Source: Dyadobacter sp. CY323 | Lineage (GTDB): Bacteria; Bacteroidota; Bacteroidia; Cytophagales; Spirosomataceae | Length of the DNA: 64,000 nt | Reading direction: 5' to 3' | Assembly: GCF_021390245.1 (NCBI RefSeq) | Contig: NZ_JAJUXH010000002.1 | Coordinates: forward strand, 496,001 to 560,000 | In this document: positions 28,601 through 38,055 of the stretch, piece after piece | Position numbering within the stretch: position 1 is the first letter of the stretch | Layout of the letters: each line of letters starts with the position of its first letter | Made by a program: the position numbers and the translations under genes | Notes under the pieces: generated by a model | Seen by the model: only the letters and a program-made list of their open reading frames with translations | What the model was told of the DNA's origin: nothing | Database searches by the model: none

Positions 28601-31600
28601 AAAATGCAGAAATATACCGTGATCTCAACCCAGGAAACGAATGCAGACGGTATCGCCAGATTCCCGAGAATGGTCATGGCAAATGGCGAACCGGATGCTT
28701 ATTTCCTCTCGACAGAAGCTTCGGTGGACGGTTTGAATAACTACAAGCTGGTTTCGGTGAAACGGATTACGGTCAGTGAAACCTGGGGAGCAACGTTTTC
28801 CCCGTATGCAACCGAGGAGGAAAAACAGCGTTCGGAAACAGCCCACAAAACCCAGTATGGCGCCACGAAGATCGATTGCAAGACCGTTTGGGACCTTTTA
28901 CACCTGGACAACCCCAATTATCCCACCACCTACACACCCTATGGCACTTTCAGCGATGAAGAGTACCAGAAAAAGAGTGTCACCCAGCACTCGCCTGAGT
29001 ACCGTTGGGTGAGCCGCCTCGTAGGTTGCAAGACGGTTGACAACTACTGGCTGGGCGAGAAGCTGCACGACGTGAAAGTGAACGATAAGGTATTGCTCCC
29101 GAATAATGGAGGCTACGAACCCGTGTTCGCTGATCAGTACAAGACATTTGAATCAGACCCCGTCGTACGTCACCTCAAACCCGGCGATCCGATTGTGAAT
29201 GTGCGCGTTGTGGATAAATCGAACCCGACCCAGGGTATCAGGAATGCGATCGTTACCCTTAATTACATCCCAAACGGGTCGCCGGCAGGGCAGATCACGA
29301 GTATGATGATGACGACGGATGAAGAAGGCTGGATTCTGAAACCTTTTCAGCTAAAACCCGGCACCAATGCAACCGTGCGCATTAAAGCAGAGGGGTATGT
29401 GTATGTCTCCTGGATGAACATCGCCAAGAATGAACATCTAATCAACATCGGCGATGTGTTATTAGGCCAAAACAGTTATTACGACCGCGTCTTAATGGAG
29501 CCGAATACGGTCATTACCGGCAGAGCGATCGATATTGACGCCATTCAGAAGTCGACCGTAGCTATGACGGGCAATGCGACTATTGACTTAAAAGACGCGA
29601 CTACCAAAACATCAGCAACCATTGGCAAGAATGCGGCAGGCGATAAAGCAAGTTCCAAACCGGTGCAGACGCAGGATGCCAAAGCGTTGTTCGGCAGTGC
29701 GGACCCATCGCTGGAAGCTTATGCGCAGGCGGACGATGGAAATATGGTGAAGACCAAATTCGAGGACGGGACCTGGAAATTTGCACTCAAAACACCTTCT
29801 ACCTCATCCACGCTCAAAATCTTCCCCGTTAACATCAGCTATTTCGAAGAAAAAAGAAGCATTAAGATGCAGCTTCCGAAACCTGTTCTCAATTCAAACC
29901 GGTTTACGATCAATGCGGGTGACATCAACATTTACGAACGCGACCACCGCATTACATTCAAGCTGGTAGAAGAAAAAACGAACAAAGCGGTTCCTGGCGC
30001 ATACGTGCGGTTATTTGGCAAAAAATCGAATGGCTTTGAGTTTGGGGCCAGTAAAGCGGATGGTATCGTGGAAACGCGGTTTAAAAATGTCTCCATTGAT
30101 AACCTTTACGTAGAAATCGCAGCGCCGGGCTATGTCACCAGGACGGTCGCCATTACCAATAAGGAAAGTAAGCTGGCGGAAACCAGGATCGTGGACCTTC
30201 AACCCGCGCGGACGGTGAAAGGAGTTGTAGTACTAAATGCAGGAAAAGGAAATGAAATCCCATTGGAAGGAGCCGAAGTGTATGTCGCGTCCGGCGGCAA
30301 TGCTCCCGTGAAATACAGTACGGTAACCGGTAAAGACGGTGCTTTTTCAATGGATGTAGCCAAAACCCTGGACGGCTTCTCCATCGACATCGAAGCGATT
30401 TTTGACCCAAAAAATGTGTCGAATCCGCCATTGCCTGCCGGCACAACCTATGTGGGCACGAGCAGCAAACTGTTAATGCCACAGCAAGCCGGTCAGTCGC
30501 TGAAACTGACGGTAACCGCTTTTGATAAATTCAAAATCGCATCTTTATGGGGTTTCCCGGTGGTCGTCGAAAAAATTGACCCGAAAACCATGGCAGTGAC
30601 GGGAGAAATTGACTTGTCAGACACCGGAATGGGGCCATTCGCGATTGTGGATAAAAATGTCCGGGTGCGTTTTGAGAATGTGGTTTTCAAGGCCGATCCT
30701 CAAAATCCGTCCGCGGGCATACCTGCAAACGACGTTGTGGAGCTGGAAACAAACGTGCTCAAAAACCTGGTATACCATACTTCGCCGGAGGTAGATATTA
30801 AAAAGGCCAGATACAACATTGAACTATCATCGCCGGAAGGGCTATTTTTCAAGCTGAAAATCGTGAGAACGCCAGGTACGTCAACGGGCAGGATCATGGC
30901 CAAAGCGCAGGTGCTCGACAACTCGTTCAACTTTTCATCCAACCTGCTATATTATGATAAAGGTCAGTTCTATCTATACGATCCCGAAGTTTCCGGGCAG
31001 CCTTCGAACAAGCCGACGGTAACCGCATTCGACGCAGCGAAAAGCAACATTAAATGGACAAACTTCGGGATATCCAAATCGAATGGAACTCCTATGAAAC
31101 TGAGGTTGCTGGCTTTCGACGCCGTCAGCAAGCTGGAAGGTTCGCGGTTGATCGGCGATGAAATCCACCTCAATCCCGTGATGACCTGCATTGTGAAAAA
31201 TGCGCAGCCGAAAGAACTGGAAGTGACGATCGGCGACCTGGTTTTGAAAAACAATACGGTGGATGTAAAAACCGGCGAAACGCCGCTCACTTTCCCGCTG
31301 GCAGGCAAATGGAGCGTGGAGATCCGCGACTGGAAGCTGGATTACAAAAAAGGTGGTTTTTATTCCAAATCAGGGGTTGTAAAAACGGGTAAGGTGGATA
31401 TCCCCATCACGGAATTCAACCTTCGCAGCGATTTTTATAGCCTGATCGTAGAGCCGAAAAACAATTTCGAATTAGCCGGCGTAGCGAATCTGAATCTGAA
31501 AGGGACCGCGCATTTTGGGTTTGATCCGCAAACGGGATCGGATATGGCAGGACACTGGGCGGTTGTAGTCGTTCCGAATGAGGGTTCGTCCACGGCGGCC

Positions 31601-33223
31601 GTGCTCCCTGCCAACTCAGTACCCGGACTAACCGATGAATTGCGGTTTGCTACATTGTCGCTCCTCGATAATGGCGAGGATGTGGTATCATTTGGCTCGG
31701 GCAGCAAGTCTTTCAAGTTTTTCAATATCATCAACGTTCGCCCCACGACCATTGAAACCGGTCCCGATTACTTTGCATTCGATGCGGGTATGTCCAACGC
31801 CATCCCGAATGCGCCGCAGGATGTGTCGATGCGATTTATTTATTCCAAACCGCAGGGTACTGTAAAACTGAAAACCATTGTCCCGGGCGGATACAAGCTG
31901 CAAACCAAAGGGTATCTCAACTTCGAAGCGGGCCAGTATGTTGCCCCCGACAAAAGCCAGTCGACTGCCATTTTCTTCGGAGATGGCGTGATAGCCATGC
32001 GCGGATACGTGGAAGAACCCGATAAGCTGAAACTGGACAATGTATTATTGGTACATAATAAAAATGAAACGCACATTACCCACGGCCGCAATGTAGATCT
32101 TACCAATCCCGCTGCTTTGGCAAAATGGGGCACAAGCCTCTCCGACCTCACTGATCCCGCAAAAGATGAAATGGATTATACTGAGAGCGGTGATTTCAAA
32201 CGACTGAAAGTGGGGCTTGGCGGCAACTCAGGTCTTAGTAAAGTGTTTCTCCACCAGTCCGTGAGCAACAAGCAATGGGATTTGCTCAAATTCTCGGGAT
32301 TACCGCAGGGTTTTTCCAAAATGCTGGGCGAGGAAGAGAAAAACCGGCTTGCGTTTACTGCCTATGGCGAGATCAAAGCGGAAGGTCAGAAGATCAGACT
32401 CGACGGCATTGAAACCGGACTCGGCGGACTGAGCCTCGTTTATGATCACGAGAAAAAACGACTCACAGGTTCCATGCAGCTTTCGAACATTCCCGTTCCG
32501 CCTACCATGACTTTCATGAACGGAATGGCGCAGGTGCGGCTCGATGGAAATGGATTTTATCTCGCGGCTACGGGTGAATTGCAGGATGTACCGTTGATCG
32601 TGCCGGTGACGATGCGGGCCGGGTTAATGCTGGGAGTTTACAACAGCAATGATCTCGAAGAGGCGCAGCAGGTGCTTTTTGCAAACAGCCATCGCAAAGC
32701 GTTGCCATGCTCGTTCGACGGTTTCAAAGGCATTTACGCAATAGGCGAAGTGCCTGTCCCATTGATCAAATCCTTCAATTACGAACTTTCCTTACCCGGC
32801 GTGGGTGGCTATAAAGTGGGAATGGACGCCTTTGTGGACGGTTATGTGTTCAGTAATTACAGCAATGGCGCATTTACGACAGGCACAGGATTGGGCATCG
32901 GCGCACATGCTTATGCGTATGGAAGTGTGCTCTCGCTGAGCGCGGGCGGCGAAGTCCATGTCAATGGCGGTGTGGACGGCACACTGACCGTCGACCCGGG
33001 AGCGAAAAGCGTCACGGTCGCGATGAACTCACGCCTCAGCGCCGGATTTTCGGTGACCTTAACCGAAGACATAAGCGGGCTTGCAACCGGCACATCGGCC
33101 GATTTCTGTCTCAAATTAAATGGCACTGCCAACTATAAGATCGGATCAAGCCCCGGCTTGTCCATTACCCCCGAATGCAGTTTTACAAAATGTGATAGCG
33201 GCTGCCTTGTAGCAGGTCAATGA
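25643..33223 (+). CDS. Giant secreted protein (2526 aa) with TANFOR-like N-terminal domain
   Basis: Starts at ATG 25643 inside the preceding gene (17-nt overlap; ATG 25619 is an alternative). The signal peptide ends at GLAQ (about residue 33). Residues about 35-205, with LPPYSPYIQDY and YQLCVQAFD, resemble the N-terminal domain called TANFOR in large Bacteroidota proteins (from memory, not searched). The middle has several carboxypeptidase-regulatory/Ig-like beta-sandwiches near residues 457, 767, 1187, 1436 and 1526. The last ~290 residues form Gly-rich amphipathic strands and end with a Cys cluster (CSFTKCDSGC). No enzyme motif or T9SS tail was found. A surface scaffold or adhesin-like function is a guess. 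Confidence 0.8.
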   Translation: MEFHFKSSGNFTGRRIWIGLFLFLSIAFHSGLAQNQVRITTNVLPPYSPYIQDYPGTGNRVQVFISNLSGRAMSVRLLGKLEGDNGVVIRTSMNYRPLRPLELRPADVNRLITRAELEGLFDLNQIEVEGMNKDLLYRGLPLPEGNYQLCVQAFDNATTRPLSAEFPMGCSGLIPIRIVEPPILISPMAEEEITVKTPQTQLFTWSAPVGILPNQVEYSIRIVELPETNVDPNVYIDAMVLPRSGVEVNHLRTTTFLYSPQHPPLQKGKRYAWRVQAKPIGQRLSFMNDGKSPVQAFTYGIQTPIGIDLEYISITKPAGKRNATVEVGSNNPLEISWKLDEEFEKILRKAFEAQSRKSIVEQFGELSYRVVIKTNEKRESGTIVLDRMVREEKLTLEKSELPANMPPGKNYQVQVELQGMSDVRRKRAQLGDAALISKPGSFALIEKDKGNEADSLTIRGLLAYRFPGESGAAHPLPDTRVVLMKIFPNRFRTTVAYGKSDASGNYTIKILKTSVQGLGDSTVLTRFVIDPVHPFIQPLAEPGYYQTNNDNTFQISSAEQKGYEVQGITWLATGYDLDVTAKISYKNWPGTPGVNLAGKHLVLYRKPGIAKDYDKYRLPFEGSGYQSSGPVTTTVQAGTNSGFQPVGGFGTKTNSNADVLSGSENPKQGEESLRLQVMNGLAKKGFQFISMVALKSKDTEYGATFSNLVYGGSSYDSYQIYCPDCDLELEDADPVVFIKPYEKLPISPARVEKYTYNIQTTEAPTMTFKGKLTYKFADAGKEGAQVKALPNTQVHLQVVYKAAGSDKTTFGTSYGGYAEFAEFHHDFSQTLDTKVTGSDGSFTFTVKMTKPMELGALPATEATGSGEFKMPSTVYIRGIRVVVDNPYYASPTETFGLQNDQVMKPQGSYDFGPVTAVAKSYTLITQAKSDTTGISLVNEQKAGIKNNLSGIRVSVLRRAKDTEKVPGTNRRPPEDEGAGAKSAVTFKMQKYTVISTQETNADGIARFPRMVMANGEPDAYFLSTEASVDGLNNYKLVSVKRITVSETWGATFSPYATEEEKQRSETAHKTQYGATKIDCKTVWDLLHLDNPNYPTTYTPYGTFSDEEYQKKSVTQHSPEYRWVSRLVGCKTVDNYWLGEKLHDVKVNDKVLLPNNGGYEPVFADQYKTFESDPVVRHLKPGDPIVNVRVVDKSNPTQGIRNAIVTLNYIPNGSPAGQITSMMMTTDEEGWILKPFQLKPGTNATVRIKAEGYVYVSWMNIAKNEHLINIGDVLLGQNSYYDRVLMEPNTVITGRAIDIDAIQKSTVAMTGNATIDLKDATTKTSATIGKNAAGDKASSKPVQTQDAKALFGSADPSLEAYAQADDGNMVKTKFEDGTWKFALKTPSTSSTLKIFPVNISYFEEKRSIKMQLPKPVLNSNRFTINAGDINIYERDHRITFKLVEEKTNKAVPGAYVRLFGKKSNGFEFGASKADGIVETRFKNVSIDNLYVEIAAPGYVTRTVAITNKESKLAETRIVDLQPARTVKGVVVLNAGKGNEIPLEGAEVYVASGGNAPVKYSTVTGKDGAFSMDVAKTLDGFSIDIEAIFDPKNVSNPPLPAGTTYVGTSSKLLMPQQAGQSLKLTVTAFDKFKIASLWGFPVVVEKIDPKTMAVTGEIDLSDTGMGPFAIVDKNVRVRFENVVFKADPQNPSAGIPANDVVELETNVLKNLVYHTSPEVDIKKARYNIELSSPEGLFFKLKIVRTPGTSTGRIMAKAQVLDNSFNFSSNLLYYDKGQFYLYDPEVSGQPSNKPTVTAFDAAKSNIKWTNFGISKSNGTPMKLRLLAFDAVSKLEGSRLIGDEIHLNPVMTCIVKNAQPKELEVTIGDLVLKNNTVDVKTGETPLTFPLAGKWSVEIRDWKLDYKKGGFYSKSGVVKTGKVDIPITEFNLRSDFYSLIVEPKNNFELAGVANLNLKGTAHFGFDPQTGSDMAGHWAVVVVPNEGSSTAAVLPANSVPGLTDELRFATLSLLDNGEDVVSFGSGSKSFKFFNIINVRPTTIETGPDYFAFDAGMSNAIPNAPQDVSMRFIYSKPQGTVKLKTIVPGGYKLQTKGYLNFEAGQYVAPDKSQSTAIFFGDGVIAMRGYVEEPDKLKLDNVLLVHNKNETHITHGRNVDLTNPAALAKWGTSLSDLTDPAKDEMDYTESGDFKRLKVGLGGNSGLSKVFLHQSVSNKQWDLLKFSGLPQGFSKMLGEEEKNRLAFTAYGEIKAEGQKIRLDGIETGLGGLSLVYDHEKKRLTGSMQLSNIPVPPTMTFMNGMAQVRLDGNGFYLAATGELQDVPLIVPVTMRAGLMLGVYNSNDLEEAQQVLFANSHRKALPCSFDGFKGIYAIGEVPVPLIKSFNYELSLPGVGGYKVGMDAFVDGYVFSNYSNGAFTTGTGLGIGAHAYAYGSVLSLSAGGEVHVNGGVDGTLTVDPGAKSVTVAMNSRLSAGFSVTLTEDISGLATGTSADFCLKLNGTANYKIGSSPGLSITPECSFTKCDSGCLVAGQ

Positions 33224-33236
33224 TCCAAACTTTGAT

Positions 33237-35234
33237 ATGAAAACTCTATTGTACAAATTCCTGGTGCTCATTTGCCTTTCCCCGGCTGCATTGCACGCGC
33301 AGAAACCGCAGGCCGCTGCTGGTCCGTACGGCGTATTTATCCAGATCGACAAGCTGTTGCACGGCCCGCAATACGTGGTGGAAAGACTGGAAATTGGCAA
33401 AACAACTGCCAAACCGGATTGGAAACCCGTATGCACCACAGACAAAGGCCCGGCCAGCGCGACCGATCTCATTGCGCGGCTCACCTTGCTTGCCGACAAA
33501 AATCCATTATACGAAATACCGAATGACTCACTGACAAACCTGCTGTACACACGCTATCGCAATGCCGCGCACGCGGATTCGCTCGGCGCCTATGCCACAA
33601 ACCCGCAATATCTGGAAGCGTTTGGGCTGGGGTTTCTGGATACGGAGGTGGTGCAGGGCAAGCGTTATGACTATCGCGTTCGTGCGCTGGGATCGCGGGA
33701 AGGTGTTTTTCACAATCCGGGTACGGTTTCAGTTCCGGGTTCCAAACTGGCTACAACAGCCACGGCCATCAGCCATCATGCCGACGGCCGGGTGGTTACC
33801 ATTCAATATTTACTTAAAAAACCCAATCCCTACATTGCCGGGGCGCGGGTACTTCGGGCTACTTACGGCCAGACGGATTTTGCTGAATGCGGCGCAGGAT
33901 GGGGTTTCAGGAAAGGAAAAAAAGACTCGCTTTTTCTGGTTGTTACCGATCAGAATGTGCGCCGGAAAATGCTCTATTCGTATGTGATTTATCTCAAAGA
34001 TTTTTTGGGAAACGAAAGCAATGCATCCGATATGCTAACCATTGCCAACCTCCGCCCGCAGGATGAAACGCCCATTATTTATGAGATCAAAACAGTTTCA
34101 AAAGAAGAAGAAAATGCCATTGCAGTGAGCTGGAAGCTTTCTACTACCAAAGATCTCCGGTCGGTGGAAATCTGGCGCAGTGAGAAGTTTGATGTAAGTT
34201 TCAGGAAAATCGGCATTGCTGCGGCGACGGATACGGTTTATTACGACAACCAGGTGGAACCGGTTGCGGGTTACTATTATCAGGTGAGGCTGAACGGAAC
34301 GTATGGAACCTCGGCCGAGTCGGTGAAAGTTTCGGGAATGCTCAAAGCCAATCGCCCCGCATTGGTATCGCCCACGCATTTTCAGCTGAAAGAATCCGGA
34401 GACTCGCTCACATTCCGCTGGCAGGCCGCCGATTTCGACACACATGGTTACTACATCTATTTCGCCGCCGGGCAGACGGATTCAATGCAGCGTTATTCGG
34501 ATATTATTCTGGCTGGGAAGGATTTAAAATTCCAGGTTCCGGCAAAAAGGCTTGCGACGGGAACGGGTTACCGGTGGGCGGTTGTGGCAGTAAACACCAG
34601 CTACAATATGGGACCGATGAGCGAGATACTATATTCGGAACCGCGTTTCCCCGACCGTCTCGCCACGCCCATTAATCCCGAAATGATCTATCAGGATGAA
34701 AATGCATTGCTCGTCTGGGAAAATATGCGATCCATTGATCCCTACATTCTCGGATATATGATTGAAAGAAAAGCCGCTGACGATAAAGCTTACAAAGAAA
34801 TTTACCGCCAGGAAAATGAGGATAATGCGCGAAACTACTACACCGACAGCACAGTAAAACAAGGCATCCGTTACAGCTACCGGATCAAAGCTTTTGGATT
34901 AAATCAAAAACTGAGCGGGTTCAGCACCGATTTTGAATACTACAAACCACTCGACGCGGTGCTTCCCGTACACGGACTGAATGTCGCTTCCACGAATAAA
35001 GGCGTGCTCGTAAGCTGGGATGCGCCATTGAAAAAGCCCGAAAAATTCCTGGTTTATCGCTTCACTGAAAAAACCGAAAAACCAAGATTGATCACGGCTG
35101 CACTGGGAACGCAAAATGCATTCATCGACCGGGATGCGGCACCTGGCGTCGGTTACTACTATCATGTCGTGACCGTCGACGCCGGTAACCGGGAGAGCGT
35201 CGCAACCAATCCGGTAAAAGTTGATTGGAAATAA
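33237..35234 (+). CDS. Secreted fibronectin type III protein
   Basis: 665 aa with a signal peptide ending LHAQ (residue 22). The N-terminal ~270 residues are unassigned. From about 280 to the end there are four or so Fn3-like modules, recognisable by repeated cores such as IAVSWKLS...IWRSE...GYYYQVRL, LLVWENM...IERKA...RYSYRIKAFG and GVLVSWDAP...VYRF...GYYYHVVTVD. It starts 13 nt after the giant gene and 28 nt before the next Fn3 gene, so the three are cotranscribed and probably act together outside the outer membrane. There is no T9SS tail. Confidence 0.8.
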   Translation: MKTLLYKFLVLICLSPAALHAQKPQAAAGPYGVFIQIDKLLHGPQYVVERLEIGKTTAKPDWKPVCTTDKGPASATDLIARLTLLADKNPLYEIPNDSLTNLLYTRYRNAAHADSLGAYATNPQYLEAFGLGFLDTEVVQGKRYDYRVRALGSREGVFHNPGTVSVPGSKLATTATAISHHADGRVVTIQYLLKKPNPYIAGARVLRATYGQTDFAECGAGWGFRKGKKDSLFLVVTDQNVRRKMLYSYVIYLKDFLGNESNASDMLTIANLRPQDETPIIYEIKTVSKEEENAIAVSWKLSTTKDLRSVEIWRSEKFDVSFRKIGIAAATDTVYYDNQVEPVAGYYYQVRLNGTYGTSAESVKVSGMLKANRPALVSPTHFQLKESGDSLTFRWQAADFDTHGYYIYFAAGQTDSMQRYSDIILAGKDLKFQVPAKRLATGTGYRWAVVAVNTSYNMGPMSEILYSEPRFPDRLATPINPEMIYQDENALLVWENMRSIDPYILGYMIERKAADDKAYKEIYRQENEDNARNYYTDSTVKQGIRYSYRIKAFGLNQKLSGFSTDFEYYKPLDAVLPVHGLNVASTNKGVLVSWDAPLKKPEKFLVYRFTEKTEKPRLITAALGTQNAFIDRDAAPGVGYYYHVVTVDAGNRESVATNPVKVDWK

Positions 35235-35262
35235 ATCTGGCTACAATCTGGCATCCTGAACA

Positions 35263-37557
35263 ATGAAAAATCGAACATTCTTTCATACCATTTTACTTTT
35301 TGTGCTTTGCATCGGCAATGTGCTGCTTTTCCCAAAAACCGGCCTCGCCCAGCGTCCCATGCTTCGGGCAAATGTGGTGTCGTATAAACAGGTGGATCTT
35401 TCCTGGGACCGGCTTCCCGCTTCGGTTGAGGTTTTTATAGTGGAAAGAAAAGAAGACGGGCCGGGGCAGAACTTTGCTGCGATCTCCGGTAATCTGTCCG
35501 GCACCACCTTTTCCTATCAGGACAAAACCGTTCAGGAAAACCGAAATTACATTTACCGGGTGCAAGCCACCTGCGACAAATCTTGCGGCGGCACGTTAAA
35601 TGAAGTAAGGGTGACCACACCATCCGCCCCGCCTGCAAACCCGAGCAATCTGGAAGCTTTTTACATTTCCGGTCGGGGTATGGCCATTACCTGGCAGGGA
35701 AATAACAGCGACGGCACCACTTTTCTGCTGGAACGCTCGGACAATGGAGGTGGTTTCAACTTACTTACGAGGGTTCCGTACAGCAGGTCGCTCAGCTACA
35801 ACGATGGCACCACGACGGCGGGCAACAGCTACTGTTACCGGGTAAAAGCAGTCGGTGCCGGTGGAGAATCGGGTTACTCGAACGAGGGTTGCGTGAGCAG
35901 GTCGGTTCCTAAACCCACGGCTCCTTCCGGACTTTCGGCAAACGTCGCAAATGCACGGCAGATCAACCTTTCCTGGACAGACAATGCGACCAACGAAACG
36001 GGTTTTGAGATTGAAAGGTCTGAGAACGGGACTAACTTTTCCAAAATCGGCGACGCGGGCGAGAATGCGACTTCTTATCAGGATAATGGTGTCAATCCCA
36101 AAACAAAATACTGGTACCGCGTTTTGGCAAAAAATGGCGGAGGAACTTCGGATTATTCCAATGTCGCGGATGCTACCACGCCGGACGTCGCTCCGAATGC
36201 ACCCCAAAGGCTGAGTGCGCAGCCCGTTTCCAATACGCAGATCGACCTCACGTGGGCAGATATCTCCGGCAATGAAACGGGCTTTGAATTACAGCGATCA
36301 TTGGATGGAAATGCATTCAGCAAACTGGCGGACTTACCCGAAAATGCCACGAGCTATTCGAATACCGGGCTTTCGACACTGACCAAATACTGGTACCGGA
36401 TCCTGGCCAAAAATGCGATCGGGAGCTCGGGATTTTCAAATGTCGCCGAAGCGACCACATTCGACGTCCCGCCCGGCGCTCCAGCAAACCTGACCGCCCA
36501 AACGGTTTCCAGCAGCCAGATCAACCTTACCTGGAAAGACCAGGCGACCAATGAGGCGAAGTTTGAACTGGAGCGTTCGACGGACGGAACGAGCTTTTCC
36601 AAAATCACTGACATAAACGCGAATACGACCACCTACGAAAATACCGGACTGCAGCCCGCGACCAAATACTGGTACCGCGTGCGGTCGGTCAATGGATCGG
36701 GTCCATCGATATTTTCCAATATCGCAGACGCTACTACTTTGGATGTTGTGCCAAATGCACCGGCCAGGCTGAGCGCTACCACCGTAAATTATGAGCAGAT
36801 TAACCTGGCGTGGGAAGATGTGTCGGGTAATGAAACCGGTTTCCAAATCGAGCGGTCGACCAATGGGACGACATTCAATAAAATTGCTGATCTGGGGGCG
36901 AATGTGAAAACCTATGAAAGTAAAGGTCTGAATGCTGAAACCAAATATTACTTCCGCATCCGGGCGGTGAATGCGATTGGGAATTCGCCGTACAGCAATG
37001 TAGCGGACGCAACCACTGCAAAAGCCCCGATCCCGGATGCGCCCACCAACCTCACAGCTGTTCCGGTGGATTTTGATTTGATACAATTGAGATGGTCGAA
37101 ACTTTCGGCCAACGCGACCGAGGTGATCATTGAACGTTCGACCAAACCCAATGCAGACTTCAAGCAAATCGGCCGGCAGGCCGCGTCGGTTATTCAATTT
37201 GCAGATCGGGAAATACTGGATGTGGCGGATTACTACTACCGGATCAAAGCCATCAATGCAGCCGGAAGTTCGGGGTATAGCAACGTAGCCCCGATTTTTG
37301 CGGCCTCCATTATCACGGCGGTGGAGCCGGTCGGCAGACAGGAAAGTATCTACTGCGTAAATCGCACGTTAGTCATTGAATTGCCCCGCGCAGCCAACAT
37401 TCGTGTAAATCTGTGTAACATCCGTGGCCAGAAACAAATGGATTTCCAAACTTCCGGCTCCTGTCAAACCGACTTATCAGGCTTGTCAGCAGGCATTTAC
37501 ATTGTAGTAATTGAAACCGAAAAGAAAATCATCAAACAAAAAATCGCTTTGTTTTAA
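35263..37557 (+). CDS. Seven-repeat fibronectin type III protein with T9SS C-terminal sorting tail
   Basis: 764 aa with signal peptide to GLAQ (residue 30). Seven Fn3 domains follow at about 35-113, 115-210, 210-305, 305-400, 400-495, 495-590 and 590-685; domains 3-6 are nearly identical (QINLSW, NETGFEIERS, TKYWYR, YSNVADATT). Residues about 690-764 look like a type A T9SS sorting domain, with IRVNLCNIRGQ, LSGLSAGIYIVVIET and a terminal KKIIKQKIALF. It is therefore expected to cross the outer membrane through T9SS and be attached to the surface or released. Among these five proteins it alone has this tail. Confidence 0.85.
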   Translation: MKNRTFFHTILLFVLCIGNVLLFPKTGLAQRPMLRANVVSYKQVDLSWDRLPASVEVFIVERKEDGPGQNFAAISGNLSGTTFSYQDKTVQENRNYIYRVQATCDKSCGGTLNEVRVTTPSAPPANPSNLEAFYISGRGMAITWQGNNSDGTTFLLERSDNGGGFNLLTRVPYSRSLSYNDGTTTAGNSYCYRVKAVGAGGESGYSNEGCVSRSVPKPTAPSGLSANVANARQINLSWTDNATNETGFEIERSENGTNFSKIGDAGENATSYQDNGVNPKTKYWYRVLAKNGGGTSDYSNVADATTPDVAPNAPQRLSAQPVSNTQIDLTWADISGNETGFELQRSLDGNAFSKLADLPENATSYSNTGLSTLTKYWYRILAKNAIGSSGFSNVAEATTFDVPPGAPANLTAQTVSSSQINLTWKDQATNEAKFELERSTDGTSFSKITDINANTTTYENTGLQPATKYWYRVRSVNGSGPSIFSNIADATTLDVVPNAPARLSATTVNYEQINLAWEDVSGNETGFQIERSTNGTTFNKIADLGANVKTYESKGLNAETKYYFRIRAVNAIGNSPYSNVADATTAKAPIPDAPTNLTAVPVDFDLIQLRWSKLSANATEVIIERSTKPNADFKQIGRQAASVIQFADREILDVADYYYRIKAINAAGSSGYSNVAPIFAASIITAVEPVGRQESIYCVNRTLVIELPRAANIRVNLCNIRGQKQMDFQTSGSCQTDLSGLSAGIYIVVIETEKKIIKQKIALF
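35920..37030 (+). repeat. 279-bp direct repeats encoding the central Fn3 domains
   Basis: The CTGGTACCG segment encoding the WYR core recurs at 36111, 36390 and 36669, exactly 279 bp (93 codons) apart, with a diverged fourth unit following. Nucleotide similarity between units makes this array prone to unequal recombination and copy-number change. Confidence 0.75.
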
Positions 37558-37574
37558 CCGATAAAAACCAGTTT

Positions 37575-38012
37575 ATGAAAACGCATTTACCGTGGCTGAT
37601 TTGTCTGACGATCATCGCAGCTGCCTGCCAGCCAAAGAAGGTTGAACCAATTCATGTGGGCAAAATATGGAAAGCCAAAACCGTGAAAGAAAACGGCACG
37701 CTGGTTTATTCAGAAGGCAGCACGACCAACATTCGTCCCAGCTATACCTTGTTCCGGCTGGATCTGACCGCAACAGATCAGGTAAAATTCACAGATCTGG
37801 ACGGAAGAAAACTCATCGGAACCTGGTCACTTTCTACGGACAACAACCGGCTGATCCTGGAAAATCTGACGCCACCACCCAGCCTTACAAGCGGCAATGT
37901 CGAATTCTATGTGACAAGCCCGCCCAAGGATTCGCAATTGGAATTAAAAAGGACAACGGAAAGCCGGAAGACAGGTAATGCAGTGAATGAGTATGTACTG
38001 GTGCCGGAGTAA
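37575..38012 (+). CDS. Small lipoprotein, lipocalin-like
   Basis: 145 aa with lipobox AAAC (Cys18) and a compact beta-rich body. The pattern GKIWKAKTVKENGTLVY...LDLTATDQVKFTDLDG..GTWSLSTDNNRLILEN resembles the lipocalin-like DUF fold common in Bacteroidota lipoproteins, which bind small ligands or serve as envelope accessory proteins. It begins 17 nt after the T9SS Fn3 gene and is the last gene of the operon. The convergent MFS gene ends 43 nt later. Function unknown. Confidence 0.7.
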   Translation: MKTHLPWLICLTIIAAACQPKKVEPIHVGKIWKAKTVKENGTLVYSEGSTTNIRPSYTLFRLDLTATDQVKFTDLDGRKLIGTWSLSTDNNRLILENLTPPPSLTSGNVEFYVTSPPKDSQLELKRTTESRKTGNAVNEYVLVPE

Positions 38013-38055
38013 ATCATACCGTAAAACGTACGCCAAGCCTGTTGGCAATCAACTT

